Shown: positions 1 through 7,444 of the stretch, piece by piece | How the letters are laid out: each line of letters starts with the position of its first letter | Position numbering within the stretch: the stretch's first letter is position 1 | Source: Flavobacteriales bacterium | Lineage (GTDB): Bacteria > Bacteroidota > Bacteroidia > NORP154 | DNA length: 26,486 nucleotides | Assembly (NCBI GenBank): GCA_012965625.1 | Contig: DTSC01000294.1 | Coordinates: 1 to 26,486, forward strand | Direction: 5' to 3' | Translations under genes and position numbers: made by a program | Notes under the pieces: model-generated | What the model was told of the DNA's origin: nothing | The model's database searches: none | The model's input: only the letters and a program-made list of their open reading frames with translations

Positions 1-608
1 CTACAACCGATCATGCATCCAGCACATTCAGTGCATCCTTTTCTCAGGGGTCCTAAGCCCTTGAAGTAGGGATCTACTTCCTTTTCTTGGTCGCCAAAAT
101 ATACTCCCACATTTACTCCGCCAAACGAAGCTTCCATGCCCATATCCTTTGCAACCTCTTTTAAAATCTCATCATCTCTGTTAAAAATTTTGTTTTTTAC
201 AGACCCCAGCATAAATCTGGCTTTCTGATAAAAAGGCTCCAAAACCTCTTTCCATCCTTTGCCATTAAATTTTCCAGGGACCTGGTTTGCCCAAATAGGA
301 TTTTCAAAAAACAGATCAGATGGATACATGTGAGTATTCGCATAACCCAAACTTCCACCACCTACACCTACACCACTGATAACAAATACATCCTTAAACA
401 AGGTAAGTTTTAAGATCCCAAACCACTTGAATAATGGAGCCCAATAAAATCTCTTGAAATCCCAATTGGTTTTTGGGAAATTTTTAACGTCTATTTCCTT
501 TCCCTTCTCAATTACCAAGACATCATAACCCTTTTCTGCCAATCTCATTGCAGAAACAGAGCCTCCAAAACCAGAACCAATTACGATATAGTCATAGACT
601 TTACTCAT
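1..608 (-). CDS. GMC-family FAD oxidoreductase (cholesterol oxidase-like), 3' part missing
   Basis: This is the N-terminal 202 codons of a flavoprotein that runs off the left edge of the window. The start is ATG at 608-606. Residues 7-16 form a Rossmann FAD-binding motif (IVIGSGFGGS; G11, G13, G16), followed by an acidic residue in VIEKGK. A glycine-rich VGVGGGSLGYAN stretch matches the second conserved segment of glucose-methanol-choline oxidoreductases. Just before the edge are four cysteines, C192, C195, C198 and C202 (CxxCxxCxxxC). I recall a similar cysteine cluster in ChoD-type cholesterol oxidase homologues; whether it binds metal is unknown to me. The substrate (sterol, alcohol or other) cannot be read from this fragment. 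It is divergent from the U32 gene, sharing a 137-bp gap. Confidence 0.8.
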   Translation of the reverse strand, partial: MSKVYDYIVIGSGFGGSVSAMRLAEKGYDVLVIEKGKEIDVKNFPKTNWDFKRFYWAPLFKWFGILKLTLFKDVFVISGVGVGGGSLGYANTHMYPSDLFFENPIWANQVPGKFNGKGWKEVLEPFYQKARFMLGSVKNKIFNRDDEILKEVAKDMGMEASFGGVNVGVYFGDQEKEVDPYFKGLGPLRKGCTECAGCMIGC

Positions 609-692
609 TTGCTTTATCTATAGGCAATAATCCAAATATCTGTGCTTGAAATTACAATAATTCGGCGAATTCTTACAATCCCAAACAATTAG

Positions 693-700
693 TAAATTTG
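693..700 (+). promoter_or_regulatory. Bacteroidota-type -7 box (TAAATTTG) for the U32-ferredoxin unit
   Basis: TAAATTTG matches the TAnnTTTG -7 consensus of Bacteroidota primary-sigma promoters exactly and is followed by C. Transcription would start near 706, leaving a leader of about 40 nt before ATG 746. I see no clear TTG -33 element at the expected distance. Its position also argues against an in-frame TTG at 698 as the start codon, because that codon lies inside this box. Confidence 0.45.
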
Positions 701-745
701 CATTTGCATAAACGTATTATCAGAGTAATAAATAAATTTTCTAAT

Positions 746-1978
746 ATGATGGAGTTAATGTCGCCCGTTGGGTCGTTTGAAGCATTGCATGCTGCTATTA
801 AGGGTGGATGTGATTCTGTATATTTGGGGGTGGGCCAATTGAACATGCGTGCTGTTGCTTCCAATAATTTCAAGGTTGAGGATCTGGAGAAGATTGCCGA
901 AATCTGTAAAAAAGCGAAAATCAAATCTTACATTACGCTCAACACTATTTTATATGACCATGATATGAATTTGATGAAACAGATCGTCAATGAGTGTAAA
1001 AAGCAGCATATTTCGGCAATTATTGCATCAGACCCAGCTGCAATGGCCTATATTAAAAAAACAGGAGTACCATTGCACATATCAACCCAGGCTAATATTA
1101 CTAATATTGAAACCGTTAACTATTACGCCCTATTTGCGGATGTTATGGTAATGGCAAGAGAGCTTACCTTACAACAGGTTAAACAGATTACAACACAGAT
1201 AAAAAAAGACAACATTACAGGTCCTTTGGGAAATCTAATTGAGGTTGAAATATTTGGACATGGTGCCTTATGCATGGCTGTTTCCGGAAAATGCTATTTA
1301 AGCCTTCATTCTCATAATTCATCCGCCAATAGAGGTGCTTGCATACAAAACTGCAGACGAGAATATAACGTTACTGACAAGGAGGGTGATGTGGACTTAT
1401 TGATAGATAATGAATATATCATGTCTGCAAAGGACCTTTGCACAATTGGATTTTTAGATGAAATTATCAATGCTGGGGTGAAAGTTTTGAAGATAGAAGG
1501 TCGCGGAAAAGCTGCAGATTATGTTTTTACTACCACAAAATGTTATCGTGAAGCAATCGATTCAATTACAGATAAAACCTATTGTGTTGATAAGATAAAG
1601 GCTTGGGAAGAAAAATTAGCAAGTGTATTTAATCGCGGGTTTTGGGATGGATATTATCTTGGCCGCAAGATGGGTGAATGGTCAAAAGACTATGGTTCAA
1701 TAGCCACAAAGAGAAAGGTCTACATAGGAAGAGGTAAAAAATATTTTAAGAATATTAAAATTGGAGAATTTGAAATGGAAACGCACTCCTTGAATGTTGG
1801 TGATGAAATCATGATTACAGGGCCCTCTACTGGCATAATTGAAAGCACGATTTCCGAACTTCGCGTTAATGATAAAACTGTAAAAAAGGTCAACAAGGGT
1901 GACTTGTTTTCTTTCCCTATTGACGAGGTTGTTCGCCCATCAGATAAGCTATACAAACTGGTAGACAATAAGATTTAA
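746..1978 (+). CDS. U32-family protein, tRNA/rRNA hydroxylase-like (TrhP/RlhA type)
   Basis: The protein has 410 residues. Family hallmarks are the N-terminal ELMSPVGSFEAL segment (usual form ELLAPAGNFEAL), the HISTQANITN segment near residue 111, and the block EIFGHGALC...SGKCYLS...RGAC...CRREY. That block supplies four cysteines, C176, C183, C199 and C203, expected to hold an iron-sulfur cluster. It is followed by SAKDLC (230) and VLKIEGRGK (248-255). A small beta-rich C-terminal domain follows residue 325. The family was named peptidase U32, but characterised bacterial members (TrhP/YegQ, RlhA) carry out prephenate-dependent RNA hydroxylation: 5-hydroxyuridine in tRNA, or 23S rRNA C2501. 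This is probably the tRNA type, but I cannot separate them by eye. I chose ATG 746 because homology begins there; an in-frame TTG at 698 would add 16 residues without family likeness. ATG 749 is equally possible. Confidence 0.85.
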   Translation: MMELMSPVGSFEALHAAIKGGCDSVYLGVGQLNMRAVASNNFKVEDLEKIAEICKKAKIKSYITLNTILYDHDMNLMKQIVNECKKQHISAIIASDPAAMAYIKKTGVPLHISTQANITNIETVNYYALFADVMVMARELTLQQVKQITTQIKKDNITGPLGNLIEVEIFGHGALCMAVSGKCYLSLHSHNSSANRGACIQNCRREYNVTDKEGDVDLLIDNEYIMSAKDLCTIGFLDEIINAGVKVLKIEGRGKAADYVFTTTKCYREAIDSITDKTYCVDKIKAWEEKLASVFNRGFWDGYYLGRKMGEWSKDYGSIATKRKVYIGRGKKYFKNIKIGEFEMETHSLNVGDEIMITGPSTGIIESTISELRVNDKTVKKVNKGDLFSFPIDEVVRPSDKLYKLVDNKI

Positions 1979-2214
1979 TGGCCCAAATAATACATTATCG
2001 AGAAAAATGTATCGGCTGCAATGCTTGTGTAGAAATTGCTTTCGACCGCTGGAGAATGTCTAAGAAAGATGGAAAGGCGACATTGCTGAAAGCTAAAAAC
2101 AAGAAGGGAATTTATACCATAACCATTTCTGAGGATGAAGTTGCTGTTAACAAACTTGCTGCCAAGAATTGTCCTCCAAAGATTATTAAGGTTATAAATA
2201 GTCATCCTTATTAA
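1978..2214 (+). CDS. Small 4Fe-4S ferredoxin coupled to the U32 gene
   Basis: This is a 78-residue soluble protein with CIGCNAC (C11, C14, C17) and a distal NCP (C65). Together they form the ligand set for one [4Fe-4S] cluster; there is no second cluster motif. The start codon shares one base with the U32 stop (TAATG), which indicates translational coupling and roughly equal synthesis. It should act as a cytoplasmic one-electron carrier. The coupling suggests that it serves the upstream Fe-S RNA hydroxylase or the membrane protein downstream, but that is inference. The middle of the protein is lysine-rich (about residues 28-43), which is unusual for ferredoxins, normally acidic, and could favour contact with RNA or an acidic partner. 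Confidence 0.8.
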   Translation: MAQIIHYREKCIGCNACVEIAFDRWRMSKKDGKATLLKAKNKKGIYTITISEDEVAVNKLAAKNCPPKIIKVINSHPY

Positions 2215-2222
2215 TTTTAATT

Positions 2223-2903
2223 ATGGATGTCACTAAAATATCTCAACCTGACGTATATCTTTTTGGGATAAGGATTCTGGAGCCTGTTACAACCATTACT
2301 GATTTATTAGTGGGTGCCGTATGTTTCTATGCATACTGGAGAATTCAGAAGGAAAAACTTTCCGGTAAAACCGTCCTTTATATGAAGTACTACTTTTTGA
2401 CCATGGGTATGGCAACTTGCATTGGTGGGCTCATTGGACACGGATTTCTTTATGCAGTTAATGAGCATTGGAAATTATTGGGATGGTATATCTCTATGGT
2501 ATCAATTGCACTTCTAGAGCGTTCTGCAATAGGGCATGCCAGCAGATTTGTGAGTTCACGTTATCGGAAGATCTTTATGGCAATAAATATATTGGAGCTT
2601 TTGATTTTTATGACCTTAACAGCCTACACATTGCATTTTAGGTTTGTCCAGATTCATTCTATTTACGGACTGCTCATCGTTGTCTTTTCTTTCCACCTTT
2701 TTACGTATGTCAAATCAAAGGATATTGGAAGCAAGCTAATGGTTCAGTCTGTTTTAATACTAGCCGTCGCTGCTTTTATTTTCAACTATCCTGTCGTAAT
2801 TCATGAATGGTTCAATCATCGTGATTTTGCACATATTCTTATGGCAATAGGTTCAGTTGTGTTTCTAAAGGGAACTTTGAATTACGAGAAACTGCATTCA
2901 TAA
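2223..2903 (+). CDS. Uncharacterised polytopic membrane protein (DUF6962-like?)
   Basis: The 226 residues show about seven hydrophobic segments (approximately 22-40, 54-79, 86-101, 117-137, 145-162, 172-190 and 202-216). Histidines lie near membrane faces: H73 in GLIGHGF, H105 in IGHAS, and H194, H199 and H204 in HEWFNHRDFAH. The pattern of seven helices with an early His and a His/Asp cluster near the last helix recalls the CREST hydrolase superfamily (alkaline ceramidase, PAQR). Spacing does not match well, so I do not assign activity. I loosely recall similar Bacteroidota proteins annotated as DUF6962, with low certainty. It starts 8 bp after the ferredoxin stop and so belongs to the same transcription unit. 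It is convergent with the ribonucleotide reductase gene. Confidence 0.65.
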   Translation: MDVTKISQPDVYLFGIRILEPVTTITDLLVGAVCFYAYWRIQKEKLSGKTVLYMKYYFLTMGMATCIGGLIGHGFLYAVNEHWKLLGWYISMVSIALLERSAIGHASRFVSSRYRKIFMAINILELLIFMTLTAYTLHFRFVQIHSIYGLLIVVFSFHLFTYVKSKDIGSKLMVQSVLILAVAAFIFNYPVVIHEWFNHRDFAHILMAIGSVVFLKGTLNYEKLHS

Positions 2904-2972
2904 AGAAGGAAACAAAGAAGCTTTCCATCTTGAAATCTCACACGGAATGGGTTAGTGTCTAATTAGCTTACC

Positions 2973-5648
2973 CTATCCACATTTCGAATGTCCGCAACCT
3001 TTACAGCGCAGGCATCCCTCTTCATATATAAGGCCAGATGGATCACCACATTCCGGACAAGATTTATTTACTGCTTCTGTGCCATTTGGAATAAACTTCC
3101 TCAAAGCCCTATCAACTCCATTTTTCCAGGTATTAATAGAATCATCATTTAAATTGAGGTTTGAAACAAGGTTTACAACAAATTGCAAAGGCATTCCATG
3201 CCTTAAGACACCAGAAATCAGCTTTGCATAATTCCAATAGGTTTTATTAAAAAATCTTGAAAGACCCTCAATCGTTGTTTTATACCCGTGCTTGTCTTCA
3301 TATTGAAAGTCATATCTTTTCTTTCCACTTCCAACGTGGTTTTTGATTACCCATCCCTTGGTAATTGACTTAGGTATCAAAAACGTATCATCTTCTTCCT
3401 TACCTGTAAAGATCTCATAAGGCCTGTTATTAAGGAGTCCTATAAAAGCAATCCACTTTTCATGATTATTTTGAAATCTTATTATTTCCGATTCCATTTT
3501 TTTAGGCCTTTTAGGTGCTTGGGTCTCTTTAAATTCAAATTCTTTCTCATTTGCTTCTTTATTAGAAACCAGAACGCCTGATCTAGAACCTTCTCTATAT
3601 ACTGTTATCCCTTTACAGCCGCTCTTCCATGCTGTTTTGTAGATCTCTCCAACTAATTCTTCAGTGGCATCATTCGGTATGTTCACGGTAACACTGATTG
3701 AATGGTCAACCCATTTTTGAATGTCCCCCTGCATCTTGACTTTCTGCACCCAATCAATGTCATTTGAAGTAGATTTATAATAGGGAGACTTTTCAATAAC
3801 CTTATTTAGATCCTCTTCTTTCATATTTTCCACTTCTTCAACATTATGGCCATTAACCTCTAGCCAGGTAATAAACTTATGGTGAAACACATGATACTCT
3901 TCCCAGGAGTCACCTACTTCATCAATAAATGAAACCTTAACATTCTTGTCATTTGGATTTACTTTTCGCCTTCTTTTATAAGCAACCATAAATACCGGCT
4001 CAACACCTGAACTTGTTTGCGACATCAAACTGGTTGTTCCTGTTGGAGCAATTGTTAAAAGGGCAATGTTCCTTCTCCCGTACTTTTTCATTTCTTCATA
4101 AAGAGCAGGGTCCGCTTTTTTGATTCTGTTGATAAAAGGATTATTCATCTCTTTATCAGCATCATAGATGGGGAATGGGCCTCTGTCTTTGGCAAGTTGG
4201 ACAGAAGAGCGATAACATTCTAAAGCCAGCGTTTGATGAACCTTGGTTGAAAAATCAATTGCTTGATCAGAACCATATTGGATTCCCAGTGCAGCAATCA
4301 TGTCTCCCTCTGCTGTAATGCCAATTCCTGTACGGCGGCCTTCCACACACTTTTTCTTGATGTTTTTCCAAAGATCCAATTCAGTACCTTTGATTTCCAA
4401 CCCTTCAGGATCACAATTTATTTTAGTTATAATTGCATCAATCTTCTCTAGTTCCAGGTCAATAATATCATCCATGATTCTTTGTGCACATTTTACATGG
4501 TCGGCAAAAAGCTCACTATCAAAATAGGCATTCTCTGTAAACGGGTTTTGAACATAAGAATACAAGTTGATCGCCAATAACCTGCAGCTATCATAGGGAC
4601 ATAAGGGTATTTCCCCACAAGGATTGGTAGAAACCGTTGCAAAACCTAAATCTGCATAACAATCTGCGACAGATTCTCTAATGATTGTATCCCAAAACAA
4701 AATCCCCGGCTCAGCTGATTTCCACGCATTGTGGACAATCTTGTCCCAAAGAGCCTTTGCGTCAATCTCCTTAGTTATCTTCGGATCATCAGAGTTAATC
4801 GGATATTGCTGGACATATTTTTCATTGCTGATCATTTTTCTCATGAAATCATCATCAATTCTTACAGAAACATTGGCTCCTGTGACCTTGCCCAATTCCA
4901 TTTTGGCATCAATAAAACTTTCAGCATCAGGATGTCGCGATGAGATACTCAGCATTAAGGCTCCTCTTCTTCCATCTTGGGCTACCTCACGTGTTGAATT
5001 AGAATAGCGCTCCATAAATGGAACAATACCTGTAGAAGACAGGGCTGTATTTTGAACTGAGCTTCCCTGAGGACGAATATGTGAGAGATCATGGCCTACC
5101 CCACCCCTCCTCTTCATCAGCTGAACCTGCTCTTCATCAATTTTCATTATGCCACCATAAGAATCTGCACGATCACCTTTGCCAATAACAAAACAGTTAG
5201 ACAAAGAGCTGATTTGGAAATTATTTCCTATGCCTGACATGGGACCACCTTGCGGAATGATATATTTAAACCCTTTTAACAAATCAAAAATTTTGTCCTC
5301 GGTAAGTGGCTTTTCGTATTCCTTTTCAATACGTGCTATTTCTTTTGCCAATCTCCGATGCATATCATCTGGGGTTAGCTCATACACATTTCCTTTTGAA
5401 TCTTTAAGGGAATACTTGTTAATCCATACTTCTGCTGCCAATTCATCCCCATTAAAATACTTTATCGCTTCTTTTCTTATACTATCTAAAGAAAAAGAAG
5501 GCAGCTCTGTTCCATGCGTCTTTTGGGTATCTTCAATGGAATCTATATTTTTAATTGCATTGCTCTTTGTATTTAACAATTGATCTGATTTTTGTTCGTC
5601 CTTCTCGGTGGTTGCAGTAGCAACTTTTGTAACAACTTCGTTTTGCAT
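2973..5648 (-). CDS. nrdJ: Class II adenosylcobalamin-dependent ribonucleotide reductase
   Basis: This enzyme reduces ribonucleotides to deoxyribonucleotides using a cobalamin-derived thiyl radical, so it is oxygen-independent. It has 891 residues. After a poorly conserved 55-residue N-terminal extension come SSLSNCFV, with redox Cys C152, and GGVGHDLSHIRPQG (182-195). The catalytic loop TNPCGEIPL gives N342, thiyl C344 and E346, and the second redox Cys C355 lies 11 residues later. RRTGIGI and APTGTTS are further family motifs. The C-terminus carries a cysteine-rich tail with C864, C867, C879, C882, C885 and C890, a zinc-ribbon-like segment that shuttles electrons from thioredoxin. No nrdA/nrdB-type genes lie in the window. 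No B12 riboswitch is recognisable in its leader. The gene stands alone, convergent with the membrane protein at 2223. Confidence 0.95.
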   Translation of the reverse strand: MQNEVVTKVATATTEKDEQKSDQLLNTKSNAIKNIDSIEDTQKTHGTELPSFSLDSIRKEAIKYFNGDELAAEVWINKYSLKDSKGNVYELTPDDMHRRLAKEIARIEKEYEKPLTEDKIFDLLKGFKYIIPQGGPMSGIGNNFQISSLSNCFVIGKGDRADSYGGIMKIDEEQVQLMKRRGGVGHDLSHIRPQGSSVQNTALSSTGIVPFMERYSNSTREVAQDGRRGALMLSISSRHPDAESFIDAKMELGKVTGANVSVRIDDDFMRKMISNEKYVQQYPINSDDPKITKEIDAKALWDKIVHNAWKSAEPGILFWDTIIRESVADCYADLGFATVSTNPCGEIPLCPYDSCRLLAINLYSYVQNPFTENAYFDSELFADHVKCAQRIMDDIIDLELEKIDAIITKINCDPEGLEIKGTELDLWKNIKKKCVEGRRTGIGITAEGDMIAALGIQYGSDQAIDFSTKVHQTLALECYRSSVQLAKDRGPFPIYDADKEMNNPFINRIKKADPALYEEMKKYGRRNIALLTIAPTGTTSLMSQTSSGVEPVFMVAYKRRRKVNPNDKNVKVSFIDEVGDSWEEYHVFHHKFITWLEVNGHNVEEVENMKEEDLNKVIEKSPYYKSTSNDIDWVQKVKMQGDIQKWVDHSISVTVNIPNDATEELVGEIYKTAWKSGCKGITVYREGSRSGVLVSNKEANEKEFEFKETQAPKRPKKMESEIIRFQNNHEKWIAFIGLLNNRPYEIFTGKEEDDTFLIPKSITKGWVIKNHVGSGKKRYDFQYEDKHGYKTTIEGLSRFFNKTYWNYAKLISGVLRHGMPLQFVVNLVSNLNLNDDSINTWKNGVDRALRKFIPNGTEAVNKSCPECGDPSGLIYEEGCLRCKGCGHSKCG

Positions 5649-6047
5649 ATGTAGATTCCGTATAATAATTTGAAAAACGGTGATTTCCCGCCCTACGAAT
5701 TTAAAAATAGAAATCCGTATGATTCACACGAATCTTTCAACAATTGAGGTGATTTTCTAACATGACAAATGCGAATTATCGTTTTGTGTTCTATCTGGTG
5801 CTTATCCTGTGAGATTTCGCGTAAAGTTCTCTTGATTTTGATCTCTTCGTTTTTTTTGTGTGGATTTTTTTTGAACTTTTTGGGAAAGATTCGTCAAAAT
5901 GACCAAAACGTCACCATATTATTGAAGCACAATTAATTGGGATTATTTGCTTTCGCTACAATAACTGCAATAAGCTGCCAGCTATAGTATTATGTATGAT
6001 ATGGTTTATCTCATTGCTTGATTTATTTCAAGCAATAGCCTTTCTTC
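5649..6047. other. Intergenic region upstream of nrdJ, AT-rich
   Basis: These 399 bp lie between the nrdJ start and the end of the oxidase operon. I see no convincing gene. The stretch from about 5848 to 5882 on the plus strand has runs of eight T (twice) and a T-rich tail, which may act as a spacer or bent DNA upstream of nrdJ. TCCGTAT occurs twice, at 5657-5663 and 5714-5720, within 75 bp of the nrdJ start. I could not find the B12-box or other cobalamin riboswitch landmarks on the minus strand, nor a clear pair of NrdR boxes. The nrdJ promoter must lie here, but no exact TAnnTTTG box is visible close to the gene. Confidence 0.6.
6013..6036 (-). terminator. Perfect 8-bp inverted repeat after the oxidase operon
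   Basis: ATTGCTTG (6013-6020) and CAAGCAAT (6029-6036) are perfect reverse complements around an 8-nt AT loop. The repeat starts 12 bp past the stop codon of the last minus-strand oxidase gene, a natural place for a terminator or an mRNA 3'-end stabiliser. The minus strand after the stem lacks a T run, so intrinsic termination in that direction is uncertain. Confidence 0.45.
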
Positions 6048-6311
6048 TTAATGATTTGCCTGAAGTTTTTTATTATGTCGGTAGATTAAAAAACCAACTG
6101 CACCGATCAGCAAATAAGGAATTCCCATTATATACAGGATACCTCTATTGATTCCTGAACCAGCAGCCCCTTCACCCAGTTTCGCATTTGATTCTATTGT
6201 CGCTTTACACATAGCGCATTGCGCCTCTACATCCGAACAAAAAACAATCAGCCCACCCCCAATTAAGAGCAACAAAATAAAGAAGAATTTAATTTTTGCG
6301 TTTATTTTCAT
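6048..6311 (-). CDS. Small membrane-anchored protein with CAMC motif, end of cox operon
   Basis: The product has 87 residues. A signal-like hydrophobic segment (8-24) is followed by a plausible cleavage at VEA|Q30-31, leaving a mature N-terminus of QCAMCKATIESN with C32 and C35. A second hydrophobic helix (57-77) and a basic tail RHNKK follow, so the CAMC part should face the periplasm. The start codon overlaps the SCO stop by four bases (ATGA), so the two are translationally coupled. I do not know an established function. The CxxC at the mature N-terminus next to a copper chaperone suggests a copper relay or thiol-redox role in CuA or CuB assembly; this is inference from position only. Confidence 0.75.
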   Translation of the reverse strand: MKINAKIKFFFILLLLIGGGLIVFCSDVEAQCAMCKATIESNAKLGEGAAGSGINRGILYIMGIPYLLIGAVGFLIYRHNKKLQANH

Positions 6312-7012
6312 GAGGACTTGGACTTTCTGGGAATAAACTCTGAGGCTTTGAGCAGCTTTATATCATCAATAAGCCTATCTACGTCATCTATATCAGTGCC
6401 CGTATAGTAGCCCCTGATCCTTTTCTCCTTATCAATTAAAACAAACTTATCACTATGCAAGAATGCTTCCTCCCCTAGGCTTTTATCACCTTCCTGTGCT
6501 CCAAGGAAAAACCCTTTTCGAGCCAACCCATACAGGGCCTTTTTTTCTCCCGTTAAAAAATGCCATCTATTTTTAATGGCTCCTGCATTCTGGGCATACT
6601 CATTTAATGCTTCAATAGTATCATTTTCCGGATCAACTGTGAAAGAAAGCAGGATTATATCATCCATTTTTTCAGTGTGCCCCTGGACCCTAATGAGCTG
6701 GGTTCTCATCTTAGGGCATATCCCCATACATTTGGAAAAGAAGTACTCAACAACAACAATTTTCTCCTTTATGGTTTCCTCTGTTACTGTAGTCCCATTT
6801 TGATCTGTAAAGCTAAATGCCGGAATCGTGTGATAAATCGTATCTACTACAGTTTTGTTGTTGACGATTGAAGAAGACGCCTCTTTGGGTCCAAAAACCG
6901 GCAATATTAAAAGATTATGCTTTCCTTTTGTAAGCCCTATATACAATAGGGCCGGACTCAGCAATATCACGAAGAGAACAATGAGCTTAAACCAAGTTTT
7001 TTTAACCTTCAT
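6308..7012 (-). CDS. SCO1/SenC-family copper chaperone for cytochrome oxidase
   Basis: This 234-residue protein has an N-terminal membrane anchor (8-26) and a thioredoxin-fold periplasmic domain. The copper site is complete: FFSKCMGICP gives C95 and C99 (CxxxCP), and H185 in LHSDKFVLID is the third ligand. SCO proteins deliver copper to, or reduce, the CuA cysteines of oxidase subunit II, which is encoded four genes upstream in the same operon. The gene begins 17 bp after subunit IV and its stop overlaps the start of the CAMC protein. Confidence 0.93.
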   Translation of the reverse strand: MKVKKTWFKLIVLFVILLSPALLYIGLTKGKHNLLILPVFGPKEASSSIVNNKTVVDTIYHTIPAFSFTDQNGTTVTEETIKEKIVVVEYFFSKCMGICPKMRTQLIRVQGHTEKMDDIILLSFTVDPENDTIEALNEYAQNAGAIKNRWHFLTGEKKALYGLARKGFFLGAQEGDKSLGEEAFLHSDKFVLIDKEKRIRGYYTGTDIDDVDRLIDDIKLLKASEFIPRKSKSS

Positions 7013-7029
7013 CTGTAAATTTATGTCGT

Positions 7030-7404
7030 CTAATACAACCAGCCGAAAATTTGTCTTAAGTTAAACCAATACATCGCTTCATTAAGGCATATAAAGATCA
7101 GGTAGCATATAAAAGTAATATATGGCAGGGCTACTATCTTAATAAAAGACTTCCGTTCATCACCAAGGTGCATAAAAACACCAACAATATATCCTGCTTT
7201 TATAAGGGTCATGATAATAAACGAATACTTCACAACCTCCCAATTTAAACCTAGACTGGTCCACCACACTCCAAGACAAACCTCGAAAATAGTAATGGCC
7301 GTTAAAAGAAACGTAACAAACCAAATCTTCTTTCGGATCTTTTTACCTTCTTCTTCACTATGATGAGCATCTAAAGAATATTCAATTATATCATCCCTTT
7401 CCAT
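7030..7404 (-). CDS. Cytochrome c oxidase subunit IV
   Basis: The product has 124 residues with three transmembrane helices (about 27-47, 57-78 and 89-109). The segment LIKAGYIVGVFMHLGDERK is the typical signature of prokaryotic oxidase subunit IV (usual pattern KAxYVxxFFMHL). The subunit is non-catalytic and supports assembly or stability of the aa3 complex. The N-terminus is acidic and contains HHSEEE. The gene lies 40 bp after the second subunit III gene. Confidence 0.85.
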   Translation of the reverse strand: MERDDIIEYSLDAHHSEEEGKKIRKKIWFVTFLLTAITIFEVCLGVWWTSLGLNWEVVKYSFIIMTLIKAGYIVGVFMHLGDERKSFIKIVALPYITFICYLIFICLNEAMYWFNLRQIFGWLY

Positions 7405-7444
7405 AATGCTAGTTTAAAATATATTTGTGTTAATGTGAATTATA

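Noticed and set aside
698..745. Upstream TTG start extending the U32 protein by 16 residues
   Set aside because: The added residues lack family similarity and the TTG lies inside the predicted -7 box; ATG 746 begins where homology begins.
5179..5583. Open frame of 134 codons on the plus strand inside nrdJ
   Set aside because: It is antisense to highly conserved class II reductase sequence and encodes no recognisable motif.
5762..5812. 16-codon plus-strand frame in the nrdJ upstream gap
   Set aside because: It is too short, without a promoter or ribosome-binding context, in generally AT-rich DNA.
5649..6047. Cobalamin riboswitch for nrdJ
   Set aside because: On reading the minus strand I found neither the B12-box sequence nor the other conserved loops.
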